From Candidatus Eiseniibacteriota bacterium (GTDB lineage Bacteria > Eisenbacteria > RBG-16-71-46 > CAIMUX01): a DNA stretch of 64,000 nucleotides. The notes under the pieces were generated by a model. The model was not told the origin of the DNA and ran no database searches. It saw only the letters and a list, made by a program, of their open reading frames with translations. Shown piece by piece: positions 8,310 to 16,969 of this stretch. Both the position numbers and the translations under genes were made by a program. Location of the stretch: contig CAIMUX010000051.1 of assembly GCA_903844735.1 (NCBI GenBank), forward strand, positions 1-64,000. The letters run 5' to 3'. How positions within the stretch are numbered: position 1 is the first letter of the stretch; each line of letters begins with the position of its first letter.

Positions 8310-10265
8310 TCACGGCCGAACGTCGTCCAGCCGGTACGTGAACACGCGATTGTCCTGGAAGGTCGGAACAACCAGTGTACCCGATTCCGGCGCATAGCCG
8401 AAGTCAGCGCAGCCGACGGCCCTCGTGGTCACGTCCAGGATCTTCTCGGGATCTCCTCCCGCCCGAACCCGGTAGATCCGGCCTTCCACCTGCGACAAGA
8501 GGATCCCGCCGCGTCCGTCCACGACAAGGCCGTCCATCGTGCCCGAAGGGAACGTTGCGACCGTACGCAGGGCCCGGGTTGCGATCTGGATCGAGCGCAC
8601 CCGCGCATCCGCGGTGCAGCCGACCAGGAGCGAATCGCCGGAAGCGCAGATCCCGTTCACCTGCGCGAGCTGCGGGTCGATCAGCCATGCCTCGGACGTG
8701 CCACCGGTCACCCGATGGATCGTGGCCGCCCCCGAGTCGGTGACGTACGCCGTGCCGGCGCCATCCACGGCGATGTCGTTGAGGAATCGGCCAGCCGGGA
8801 TCGGCACCCGCCGGGCCACGCGCCCGGATGTCAAGTCGACGACGGCCACGCCGGTGCGCTCGACGACATACAGCGAGTCGCCGCGCACCGCCAGGCCGGT
8901 CGGGTTCGCCATCCCGCCGATCCAGCGAGGGTCGCGTACGCGTCCATCCGGGTCCACGCGCGCGAGGAACGGCCCCCCCTCCGCCACGCTCTCGTCACCC
9001 GGGTCGAAGTTTGATACGTAGAAGACCCTTCGCACAGGGTCCCAGGCGGCCGACTCGGGGGACTGGAACCCGCGGGAAGACTCGGCCACGGTGTGCAGCC
9101 TTGCCGCCTGCAGGGTGGCAGACCCGTCCTGGCAGATCAGGCCCCAGCCGCCGAACGACTCCGCCACGCAGGCGGCCAACTCGTTCTCCCCTTTCCGCAG
9201 CGGAAGGGAGACCTCGTCGAAGAGCCCCATGATGCCGAGGAACGAGGGGTCGCGCTGGCGGTAGGCGCTGCGCCCCGCGAACAGGAGCCGGCCGTTCAGG
9301 AAGAGGCTCACCGCATCGCTATAGCCAAACAGGAGCGGCCGTGCCTCGTCCGTCTCGGAGCGGATCGTGGTGCGGGCGAAGAGCAGATCGGGCGTGGACT
9401 GCTCCCCCTGCGGCCGCGCCACCCAGCGACAGAAGTCGATCCGCCCGTTCGGTTCGGCCTCGATCGGCGTCCAGGAGATGGCGCCAATGGTCTGCTCTGT
9501 GTAGGGCTTGTGGCGGTCGATGCGGCCGAGCTTGAAGGCGGGGGAGACCTCCCAGTCACGGATCATGCCCGGCGGGATATCGACCGGCCGCGGCGGGCTG
9601 AAGGCCAGCGACGAATCGCGGTAGCAACGGAAATTCGAGAAGTACGAGGAGCCGTCGGCCGCGCACAGGAGGCCGATTTTCCCGGCGGACGGATCGCGCA
9701 CGAGGTGGTCCATGGTCAGCGCTGGCTTCGGTGCGTTACCGACGAAGAGGCGGGCCTGGGAGCCCGCGAACTCCAGGCGCAGGCGGATCCACTCTCCCGG
9801 CGGCAGAGGCACCCCGGCGGTGTAACCCTCTCCGAAATACAGCTGCCAGCCGGTGACACCCCGGAAACTAGGAGCGTAGTGGATCGCATCCGGATAGCGG
9901 CCGGCCCGGTGGGGCCGAAGGTAGACGCGCTCGTGGTCGTCATCCGACTGCATCCGAAAGAGGATGCCCGGGTAGCCGGGCGCGCCGGTGACCGCCAAGT
10001 CGACCTCGATGACGCCGTCCTGGAAGAGGGTGTCTCGCAGCACGGCGGCGCCGGCCAGGCTGGCGCGACCCAGATGCTCTGTCACTGTCGCTCGAGAGAG
10101 TTCCCAGCGATCGGCGGTGAAGTCAAGTGTGGCGCGGGGAATGGTGTCGGACGCGGCGCAGACGGGGCCGACTGTGAAGACCGAACCGAGCAGGAGAACG
10201 GAACGGATCGGGCGAATGGCGCGGGCCCCAAGGGCGCGAAACGCGCGCAGGCTTCGAAACGGCAA
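8310..10265 (-). CDS. secreted LamG/DUF1080-like plus NHL/SMP-30 beta-propeller protein
   Basis: A 651-residue exported protein. The TTG start is supported by GGGAGGAGG five bases upstream, and a signal peptide ends near V-C-A-A-S. Residues about 45-215 resemble the concanavalin-like 3-keto-disaccharide hydrolase (DUF1080) fold: G-V-I-E-V-D, P-G-I-L-F-R, G-E-W-I-R-L-R-L and Y-F-S-N-F-R. A middle beta-sandwich (about 230-385) has S-L-F-L-N-G-R. The last 260 residues carry repeated blades (G-D-S-L-Y-V-V-E-R, N-D-I-A-V-D-G-A-G-T-A-Y-V-T-D) like SMP-30/NHL propellers. Such propellers bind or hydrolyse small ligands or act as scaffolds. The combination suggests carbohydrate or lactone recognition outside the cell; no catalytic residues could be confirmed. 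It stands alone between convergent and same-strand genes. Confidence 0.7.
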   Translation of the reverse strand: MPFRSLRAFRALGARAIRPIRSVLLLGSVFTVGPVCAASDTIPRATLDFTADRWELSRATVTEHLGRASLAGAAVLRDTLFQDGVIEVDLAVTGAPGYPGILFRMQSDDDHERVYLRPHRAGRYPDAIHYAPSFRGVTGWQLYFGEGYTAGVPLPPGEWIRLRLEFAGSQARLFVGNAPKPALTMDHLVRDPSAGKIGLLCAADGSSYFSNFRCYRDSSLAFSPPRPVDIPPGMIRDWEVSPAFKLGRIDRHKPYTEQTIGAISWTPIEAEPNGRIDFCRWVARPQGEQSTPDLLFARTTIRSETDEARPLLFGYSDAVSLFLNGRLLFAGRSAYRQRDPSFLGIMGLFDEVSLPLRKGENELAACVAESFGGWGLICQDGSATLQAARLHTVAESSRGFQSPESAAWDPVRRVFYVSNFDPGDESVAEGGPFLARVDPDGRVRDPRWIGGMANPTGLAVRGDSLYVVERTGVAVVDLTSGRVARRVPIPAGRFLNDIAVDGAGTAYVTDSGAATIHRVTGGTSEAWLIDPQLAQVNGICASGDSLLVGCTADARVRSIQIATRALRTVATFPSGTMDGLVVDGRGGILLSQVEGRIYRVRAGGDPEKILDVTTRAVGCADFGYAPESGTLVVPTFQDNRVFTYRLDDVRP

Positions 10266-10400
10266 GCTGGCCTCCTCCCGCGGGCGGATCAGGATCCGGG
10301 CTGACGCCCCGGCGGAACCATCGACTGCCTGCCCGCGTGGGGAGCGTACGACAAGTAGCGTAGAGGGTTTCCGAAAACCTGGGGTGCTGGGCGTCCGCGC

Positions 10401-11882
10401 CTACGATCGAATCCAGGTCAGCAACCGAAACGCCAGCGACTCGACCGGCAGCCCGAAGAAGAGATGACGGACCCGCCAGCGCGCGAACGGCCGGTAGAGA
10501 CGGAAGAGAAAGCGCATCCACCCGGTTTCCGCCACCTTGATCTCCGAGGAAATCAAGGTCGGGAAGAGATGGAACGACTCCAGCAGGCGCTGCTTGTTCC
10601 TGTCCAGCCACGGAAGGTTGGCCTTGCTCCATTCGAACTTGCCCCACCCCTCAAGGGACGTGGGGAACTGCATCCCGGCCGCCACGGCCTGGCCGTAGAC
10701 TTCCGTGCCGGGATACGGATTGAGGCACTCCAGCGGGGCGAAGAAAACATCGGGGTCGTCCTGTGACAGGTCAAGGATCAGCCGCGCGGTCTCGGCGATG
10801 TCCTCCCTGGTCTCCTCCGGAAAGCCCGAGACCAGTTCGTAGTAACGCGGGATCCGGTACTGCTTCAGGCGCTCGTTGGCCTGCATGACCTGGGCGAGGC
10901 TCGTGTCCTTCTTCATGACATCGAGGATGCGCTGCGAACCGGATTCCAGTCCGATCTGGAGTTCGACACAGTGCGCGGCCAGGAGCTTGAGGCTGTCCTC
11001 GCCGAGTCGAAGGATGTCGGTCACCCGGGAGCCGTTGATGGTGATGACCGTCTTGAGCCCTCGCTCGACCATTCCGCTCAGGATGGCTTGGGTGCGCTTC
11101 GTGTCGACGAAGAAATTGTCGTCGAGGATCTGGAAGTGCTCGACCCCGTGTTCGCGGGCCAGGAGTTGCATTTCGTCCAGCACGCGCCCGGGCCCGAACG
11201 CCCTCCACTTCTTCCGGTAGCTGCTGTTCTGGTGGCAGAAAGTGCAGCGGTAGGGGCAACCGCGGGAGGTCTTGATGGCGAAGGTGCGCCGCCCACGTCG
11301 ATCGCGCCCGATGTAGTCCGCAAGGCGGACGAGATGGTACGGCAGGGGTGGCAGCGCGTCGATGTCCTGGATCGTTTCCGGGGGGCTTCCCTGGGGCTGA
11401 ACGCCTTCCCTCGGATTGTCCCGGGGATGACCACCTGCCATCGCCCAGACCCCTGGCACCGACAGGGGGGGCGTCCCCTGCTCCAGAGCCTGGACGAACA
11501 TCGGGAAGGATATCTCGCCCTCTCCGACCAGCACGAAATCGACCGCCTCGTGGCTCACGGTCTGGGCCGGGAGAATGCTCGGGTGGATGCCCCCCCAGAT
11601 CACCGGGGCGGAACTGTGCTTTTTCACCAAGCGGCTGGCTTCGAGGGCGTAGAGAATCTGTGGGCCGGTGAAGGCCGTGATCCCGACGCAGAGGACATCT
11701 CCCTGCAGTTCTTTCTTGAGGGAACCGGCCCAGTCCCGGTCCAACCGCTGGTCCAGGATGCGGATCTCGTACCGGCCGACGAGTCCGGACGCCACGGCCA
11801 GGAGGCTCAAGGGCACCATGGGGACATCCTGGATGAACTCCCAGGAGCCGACCTTCGGTTGGATCAGGATGATCTTCTTCAT
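10401..11882 (-). CDS. B12-binding-domain radical SAM protein
   Basis: A 493-residue protein with a cobalamin-binding Rossmann domain (about residues 1-140, starting K-K-I-I-L-I-Q-P) and a radical SAM core with C-P-Y-R-C-T-F-C (Cys209, 213, 216) that binds a [4Fe-4S] cluster. Later motifs E-L-Q-I-G-L-E-S-G-S and S-G-F-P-E-E-T are typical of the BchE/class B methylase superfamily. The N-terminal B12 domain lacks the full D-x-H-x-x-G signature, as in many members. A G- and P-rich insert (about 135-172) separates the domains. GGGAG four to five bases before the ATG fixes the start. Substrate is unknown; methylation of a lipid, cofactor or natural product is usual. It lies near two glycosyltransferases, but 246 bases separate them. 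Confidence 0.88.
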   Translation of the reverse strand: MKKIILIQPKVGSWEFIQDVPMVPLSLLAVASGLVGRYEIRILDQRLDRDWAGSLKKELQGDVLCVGITAFTGPQILYALEASRLVKKHSSAPVIWGGIHPSILPAQTVSHEAVDFVLVGEGEISFPMFVQALEQGTPPLSVPGVWAMAGGHPRDNPREGVQPQGSPPETIQDIDALPPLPYHLVRLADYIGRDRRGRRTFAIKTSRGCPYRCTFCHQNSSYRKKWRAFGPGRVLDEMQLLAREHGVEHFQILDDNFFVDTKRTQAILSGMVERGLKTVITINGSRVTDILRLGEDSLKLLAAHCVELQIGLESGSQRILDVMKKDTSLAQVMQANERLKQYRIPRYYELVSGFPEETREDIAETARLILDLSQDDPDVFFAPLECLNPYPGTEVYGQAVAAGMQFPTSLEGWGKFEWSKANLPWLDRNKQRLLESFHLFPTLISSEIKVAETGWMRFLFRLYRPFARWRVRHLFFGLPVESLAFRLLTWIRS

Positions 11883-12128
11883 GTGGCTCCCGGAATACCT
11901 ACGTCCGCCGTCCCCAGATCAGGGAGTTCGATGACGCCCCGCGAAGGCCTTGAATCATGAATCTGGGGCAACCCGAAAGCATAGCAGCCAAACCGGCCCG
12001 CTGGGGAATTTCCGTCCGACGGGACCGGGGTTCATCGCAGAATCTCGGCTCCGAAAGTGGACTTCCTGAGAGAGGATTGCGTTGCGACCCAGCGCGTTGG
12101 GCCCCATTCTTGGCTGCAAGCCGATTCA

Positions 12129-13367
12129 TCAGCGGGTCAGGGCATAGAGATTCAGCAGTTTCTCGACCATGGCGTCGAGACCGAATCGTTCGAAAGCGAG
12201 AGTGCGGGCTGCGGCACCGAGCCTCACGCGAGCGCCGGGATCGCCCGCGAGGCGCTCCACCGCTGAGGCGAATCTCGGGACATCATCGATCGGAGCCAAC
12301 AACCCGGTGGGTAGCTCGGAGACCACTTCGAGAACTGCCTCGGATGCGACGCCGCGAGCACCACGATGGGCATCCCCGGGAGCGGTTCCTGGCTCCGGAA
12401 GTCCTTCCATCACCCACCGCACTCCCGGCAGATCCGAGGCGATCACCGGCAGGCCCGCTGCCATTGCCTCCATGAGCGTGAGCGGTGTGCCTTCCCACCG
12501 CGATGGGAGAACCAGCAGATCCATGGCCGCGAGCCAGCGATGGGCGTCGGTCTGTAGCCCTGCCCAGTGGACGCGACCGGCGAGTGATGGGGTGGCGCGG
12601 GCCTGTTGGTGCAGAGACGTGGCCATCGGCCCGTCGCCTACGACCAACCAGTGCAATTCCCTTCGAGATAGTGCCGTTGCGGTAGCGATATCGAGTAGGA
12701 TCTCGGGTGCTTTCTGATCCGAGAGCCTGCCGAGAAACCCGGCGACTACCGCCTCGTCGGGCAGTCCGAATGATCGCCGCATCTCGCGCCCGGTCTCGCG
12801 AAGTGCCGTCGCGTTCTTGTATGGGCCGAGGTCGATCCCCGGAGGAATGATCCGGCTCTGTGGGTGCGGCACGATGCCGCTGCGGAGCCCGTCCTCCCGG
12901 TCGCGCGGATTTACGAAGACCATGGGTCCCACCGGGGCGCACCGGCGCTCCAACGCAACAAACGCGGCGATCATCCAACCGTGGGTTCGCGGCGTGAATC
13001 CCCAGCCATGCACCGTGTGGACCACCCGCGCGAGCCTCGTGCGGCGGGCCGCCTCCCGCCCGAGGATTCCCGCCTTGCTGCTGTGGGTGTGCAGCAGGTC
13101 GGGCCGCTCCGTGCGCAGGGCGCGGGCGAGGTCGGCGAGGGCGAGAGCGTCGTGCCACGGGTGCACTGCGCGGCGCAGGTGGGGGAAGATGCGGATCCGC
13201 ACGCCACGGTCTGCGGCCTCCTGGTGGAGACTCCCCTCCGCGCCGGTCTCAGGCCCACACCAGAGCGGTGCGTCGTGTCCGCAGGCCGTGAGGAGCGCCG
13301 CGGTCTCCAGGGCGATTCGCTGCGCGCCGCCGCGGATGAGGCGCGTGATGCAGGTAATGATCTTCAT
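12129..13367 (-). CDS. GT4-family glycosyltransferase
   Basis: A 412-residue cytosolic GT-B enzyme that transfers a sugar from a nucleotide donor. The N-terminal acceptor half starts K-I-I-T-C-I-T-R-L-I-R-G-G-A-Q-R, the typical GT4 glycine-rich loop, with H-T-H-S-S-K and H-G-W-G-F later. The C-terminal donor half has G-R-L-S-D-Q-K, V-V-G-D-G-P and the E-x7-E element E-G-T-P-L-T-L-M-E-A-M-A. The ATG at 13367 overlaps the stop of the upstream glycosyltransferase by four bases, so the longer upstream frame is rejected. A low-complexity insert (A-P-G-D-A-H-R-G-A-R-G) sits in the C-terminal half. Donor and acceptor are unknown; polysaccharide or glycolipid synthesis is likely. Confidence 0.9.
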   Translation of the reverse strand: MKIITCITRLIRGGAQRIALETAALLTACGHDAPLWCGPETGAEGSLHQEAADRGVRIRIFPHLRRAVHPWHDALALADLARALRTERPDLLHTHSSKAGILGREAARRTRLARVVHTVHGWGFTPRTHGWMIAAFVALERRCAPVGPMVFVNPRDREDGLRSGIVPHPQSRIIPPGIDLGPYKNATALRETGREMRRSFGLPDEAVVAGFLGRLSDQKAPEILLDIATATALSRRELHWLVVGDGPMATSLHQQARATPSLAGRVHWAGLQTDAHRWLAAMDLLVLPSRWEGTPLTLMEAMAAGLPVIASDLPGVRWVMEGLPEPGTAPGDAHRGARGVASEAVLEVVSELPTGLLAPIDDVPRFASAVERLAGDPGARVRLGAAARTLAFERFGLDAMVEKLLNLYALTR

Positions 13368-14818
13368 CGGACTCGTGATCGCCCTGTGTCGAACCGGTCG
13401 AGTATCTCCGCGTAGAGCCGATGGTAGGCATCGACCATGGCGGTGGTCGGGAAGGCCGCGACGCGCGTGCGTCCTCCTTGGGCGAGGCGTGAGGCAAGGG
13501 CCGGGTCGGCGTGCATCCGCGCGATCGCTTCCGCCAAGGCGGGCGGGTTGCGGGGCGGAACGAGGATGGCCTCGATGTCGTGGCGCGCGACTTCCGGGAT
13601 GCCGCCCGCGCGCGTGGCCACGATCGAGAGTCCGCGGGCCATCCCCTCGAGAAGCACGAGTCCGAACCCCTCCTCCCGTGAGGGAACAACCAAGATCGGC
13701 TGCGGTGACGGGCGTTGTTCCCGGGGGGGCGAGCATCGAGCTGCCTCTCCCAGCGCCGGGTTTTCCTCAACGACCGGCTCGATGAGCGCGGATGTCTCCT
13801 CCCGGATCCGCACCCGGTCGGCGAGTTCCAGCGATGCCGCCCGCCCGCGCAGGCGATCGCGCTGCGTCTCCGTGCCGCTGCCCAAGATGTCGAGGTAGAT
13901 GTCCGGATGCGAGGCTTGTAGCAGGGCCATGGCGTCGAGGAGATCGTCCCAGCCCTTTACCGGGTCGAGCCGTCCGACGCCCAGAAGGTGCGGTCCGTCG
14001 GAAGGAGTCGTGAGGCTGTCTGGCACACCGAACGCCAGGGCGCTGCGACCGGCCCGCGGTGCGGCGGCCGAGAGGGCACCGCGATCGGCCACCGGCGATG
14101 CAGGTATCGCCCAGGCACCCGGCCACGCCGGGTCGATCCCGTTGGGGATCACCTCGATGTGCGATTCTTCGACGCCGAGCAGACGCACAGCACGCGCCGT
14201 CGCCTGCGAGACCGCCGCCACCCGTGTCGCCCGGCGCAGAGCTCGCGACTCCAGCCGGCGCTGCAGCGGCCCCATCCAGTCGTCCGTCCCCTCCTTTGAC
14301 GCGAGGTGGGGCACACCCGCACGGCGTGCCATCCAGTCCCCGAGCAAATGGACGTGAAAGAGCGTGGAGTGGAGGATCGCCGGTTGCGTGACAGCCAACA
14401 ACTCGTCGACGCGCCGGGCGAGGCGGCCGGTGAGCGCGGAGATGACCGCCTCCGCAGGCGTGCCGATGCCCAGGCGATGAATCGGGACATCGAGTTTGCA
14501 GAACGCCGCGGCGATGTCGGTGGCCTCGGCGGCCCGCCGTCCTCCCGTGCGCGCCGAGAAGCAGAGTACCGCGTGGCGGAAGGGACCGGGGCGGCGCACC
14601 CGATCGAGGAGGATCATCTGGGTCCCGCCCAACCGCAGATCGGTGACGAGGTGCAGCACCAGCCGGAGGGGATCCGCGGGTCGGCGATACCCGGGGGGCG
14701 ACGTGGCGCGTTCACGGACGCCCTGTGTTGCGGCCGCGCCGCGCGAGTCGATCGCGCCGCTCGGGGCGATAGCGCCGGACTCCGCGGCAGCGGGCCGCTC
14801 TCTCTGTGCCTCCGTCAT
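13364..14818 (-). CDS. GT4-family glycosyltransferase with low-complexity N-terminus
   Basis: A 484-residue GT-B glycosyltransferase. After a variable 50-residue head rich in A, S and G (S-G-A-I-A-P-S-G-A-I), the enzyme begins at L-H-L-V-T-D-L-R-L-G-G-T-Q. It has H-S-T-L-F-H-V-H and S-K-E-G-T-D-D-W in the first half, then I-P-N-G-I-D, G-V-G-R-L-D-P-V-K-G and E-E-G-F-G-L-V-L-L-E-G-M-A in the donor half. The chosen ATG at 14818 has GGAGAGG upstream; an extra 116 residues in frame before it are arginine-rich and not credible. It is translationally coupled to the second GT4 gene by ATGA, so the two probably act in sequence on one acceptor. An insert of about 30 residues rich in P, R and S lies near residue 390. 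Confidence 0.88.
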   Translation of the reverse strand: MTEAQRERPAAAESGAIAPSGAIDSRGAAATQGVRERATSPPGYRRPADPLRLVLHLVTDLRLGGTQMILLDRVRRPGPFRHAVLCFSARTGGRRAAEATDIAAAFCKLDVPIHRLGIGTPAEAVISALTGRLARRVDELLAVTQPAILHSTLFHVHLLGDWMARRAGVPHLASKEGTDDWMGPLQRRLESRALRRATRVAAVSQATARAVRLLGVEESHIEVIPNGIDPAWPGAWAIPASPVADRGALSAAAPRAGRSALAFGVPDSLTTPSDGPHLLGVGRLDPVKGWDDLLDAMALLQASHPDIYLDILGSGTETQRDRLRGRAASLELADRVRIREETSALIEPVVEENPALGEAARCSPPREQRPSPQPILVVPSREEGFGLVLLEGMARGLSIVATRAGGIPEVARHDIEAILVPPRNPPALAEAIARMHADPALASRLAQGGRTRVAAFPTTAMVDAYHRLYAEILDRFDTGRSRVR

Positions 14819-14931
14819 CTCACGACACCTCTCCCCGTCCGTCCCCGGGCCACGCCGGGCCACGCTAGCAGATCGTGCCCCGTGCGAGTAAGGGGGGGAC
14901 ACGCGCCGTGGCTCGTCTATACTCTCCCACC

Positions 14932-15075
14932 ATGGACTTGCGACGGATAGGGGGGGCGGGTCGCGGCACGGTGGCCGGTGGGTCAGGGCGTCTGCGGCCA
15001 ATCGGCCGGGACTTCCCGCGGGGCGTCGCGTCGGTGCTGCGCGGCGCGGTGCCCCGGGCTGGGGCGCTCCGATGA
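14932..15075 (+). CDS. possible leader ORF upstream of acyl-CoA synthetase
   Basis: A 47-codon frame starts at an ATG only eight bases after TATACT (14918-14923) and ends with a TGA that overlaps the next ATG (ATGA). The peptide is G- and R-rich with no domain. The short distance from a -10-like box suggests a leaderless mRNA whose translation would feed the synthetase gene. No -35 box or ribosome binding site is visible, so this may be chance. Confidence 0.22.
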   Translation: MDLRRIGGAGRGTVAGGSGRLRPIGRDFPRGVASVLRGAVPRAGALR

Positions 15076-16883
15076 TCCCGCGCAGCGTCGTGGCCGTGGC
15101 CCGAGCACGGGCCGGCCTGGAGGAAGCGGAGGGGATCCCTCCCGTCGATCCGACTCGTCCCTCCATGGAGCCGGCGGGCGGACCGCGCCCCTTGTCCTAT
15201 CGTGACTGGTACGAGCCGGTGGAACTGCTGGCCGCCTGTCTGCGTGCCCGCGGCGTGCATGCCGGGGATCGGGTTCTCGTCTTCGCCGAGACGCGGATCG
15301 AGTGGTGCCAAGCCGACCTCGCGGTCATGGCCGCGGGGGGGATTACTGTCCCTGTCTTTCCGACGCTACCAGCCGCTCAGGTGCAGGAGATTCTCTCCGA
15401 CTCGGGAGCCGTCGCCGCCTTTGTCGCCAACACCGCGCTTCTGACCGAGTTGATGCGCGCGCCGGCCGCGGCCGGGTTGCGACTCGTGGTGCTCATCACC
15501 GCATCCGTCGAGCGTACCACCGCCGCGCCGCCGATTCTCTCCTGGGAGCAGGCGCTTGCCGCCGGACGTTCCGCGCCGCCCGATTCCATCTCCAGGCTGA
15601 CCGCCATCGCGCGAGGTCTTGGTCCCGACGACCCGGCGACGCTCATCTACACGTCGGGCACCTTGGGCAAGATGAAAGGAGTGCTGCTGACGCACGGGAA
15701 CCTCCTCGCCTCCGCGGTTTCCTCGGCGCGCCGCATCAACGTTACGGTCGATGACGTCTACCTCTCCTTCCTGCCGATGGCGCACGTTCTGGAGCGAGTG
15801 GTGCATCTCTCCATGCTTTGGGCCGGGGCGGGGATCCATTACGGTGGCGGGCTCGATCGACTCGAAGAGGATTTCCGTCGGGTTCGCCCGACGGTCGTCG
15901 TGGGCGTACCGCGCCTCTTCGAGAAGATCATGCGCGGCGCGGTCGATCGGGCGGGGCGGCTCGGGCCGCGCGGTCGTTTCGTCTTCAAGCTGGCGGAGCG
16001 GGCCGCCCGGCGCAGTGGGCGCGGAGGGCCGCGACGGCGTCCCCGGGGACCGGTCGCCTGGCTGTGGGAGGTCATCGTCTACCGGCAGGTGCGCCGGGCG
16101 GTGGGAGGCCGGGCCCGCATCCTGGTCAGCGGGGGCGCCCCCCTGGGTGCGCGCGAACAGTCGTTTCTCAACGGCTGCGGCTTGTCTGTGCTTGAGGGGT
16201 ACGGTCTGACGGAGACCGCCTCGGTCTGCTCCTTGAACACCCTTTCCGAATGGCGGCGGGGCTCGGTCGGGCGCCCGTTGCCGGGGGTCGAACTGCGCGT
16301 GTCGGAGGAGGGCGAGATCCTCGTGCGTGGCCCTTCCGTCATGCGCGAATACTGGAACGACGAGGAGACTACCCGGGAGGCGCTGCGCGACGGCTGGCTC
16401 TACACCGGCGACCTGGGAAGAGTCGACGACGACGGTTTCCTTTTTCTCACGGGCCGGAAGAAAGACCTGATCATCACCGCTCAGGGTAAGAACGTGGCGC
16501 CGCTGCTCGTCGAGACGCAACTGCGCCGCAGCCCGCTCGTGCACGACGCGCTGGTGGTCGGAGATCGCCGTCCCTTCCCGGTTGCGCTGGTCTACCCGGA
16601 TCTCGACATGCTCCGCGCCCGGCTCGGCCTCTCGCTCACCGAAGGACCGGGGTTGCGCAAGAGCCTGGAGGCGCAAAGCGTGCGGGCGATCTATCGCGCC
16701 GAGATCGACCGGGTCTGTTCGGCGCTGGCGCCGCACGAAACGGTGCGCGATTTCGTTCTTCTGGCGGAGCCGCCCAGCATTGCGGAGGGCAGCCTGACGC
16801 CGACTTTCAAGCTGCGCCGGAGCGAGATCGAACGGCGCTACGCCGTGGAGATCCGTCGGATGTACGACCGCGCCGGGAGGTAG
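15072..16883 (+). CDS. long-chain acyl-CoA synthetase (AMP-forming)
   Basis: A 603-residue ANL-superfamily ligase, FadD15-like, which activates fatty acids with ATP and CoA. Motifs in order: the P-loop-like A3 motif Y-T-S-G-T-L-G-K-M-K-G-V (about 196-207), L-P-M-A-H-V-L-E-R, G-G-A-P-L, E-G-Y-G-L-T-E-T, Y-T-G-D-L-G and G-R-K-K-D-L-I-I-T-A-Q-G-K-N-V. The C-terminal E-R-R-Y region is complete. The A3 motif normally reads S-G-T-T-G-x-P-K-G, so here T is L and P is M. A basic R-G-G-P-R-R-R-P-R-G loop sits near residue 320. The gene diverges from the glycosyltransferase pair. It is probably membrane-associated on the cytosolic side. Confidence 0.92.
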   Translation: MIPRSVVAVARARAGLEEAEGIPPVDPTRPSMEPAGGPRPLSYRDWYEPVELLAACLRARGVHAGDRVLVFAETRIEWCQADLAVMAAGGITVPVFPTLPAAQVQEILSDSGAVAAFVANTALLTELMRAPAAAGLRLVVLITASVERTTAAPPILSWEQALAAGRSAPPDSISRLTAIARGLGPDDPATLIYTSGTLGKMKGVLLTHGNLLASAVSSARRINVTVDDVYLSFLPMAHVLERVVHLSMLWAGAGIHYGGGLDRLEEDFRRVRPTVVVGVPRLFEKIMRGAVDRAGRLGPRGRFVFKLAERAARRSGRGGPRRRPRGPVAWLWEVIVYRQVRRAVGGRARILVSGGAPLGAREQSFLNGCGLSVLEGYGLTETASVCSLNTLSEWRRGSVGRPLPGVELRVSEEGEILVRGPSVMREYWNDEETTREALRDGWLYTGDLGRVDDDGFLFLTGRKKDLIITAQGKNVAPLLVETQLRRSPLVHDALVVGDRRPFPVALVYPDLDMLRARLGLSLTEGPGLRKSLEAQSVRAIYRAEIDRVCSALAPHETVRDFVLLAEPPSIAEGSLTPTFKLRRSEIERRYAVEIRRMYDRAGR

Positions 16884-16969
16884 AGCCGAGCTTGGTACGC
16901 CGGCTCGCGCGGTCCCCGAGCGACCGTGCCCCACGCCCGTGCGGATCGGCTTGCCTGCGCGCGATTCCC

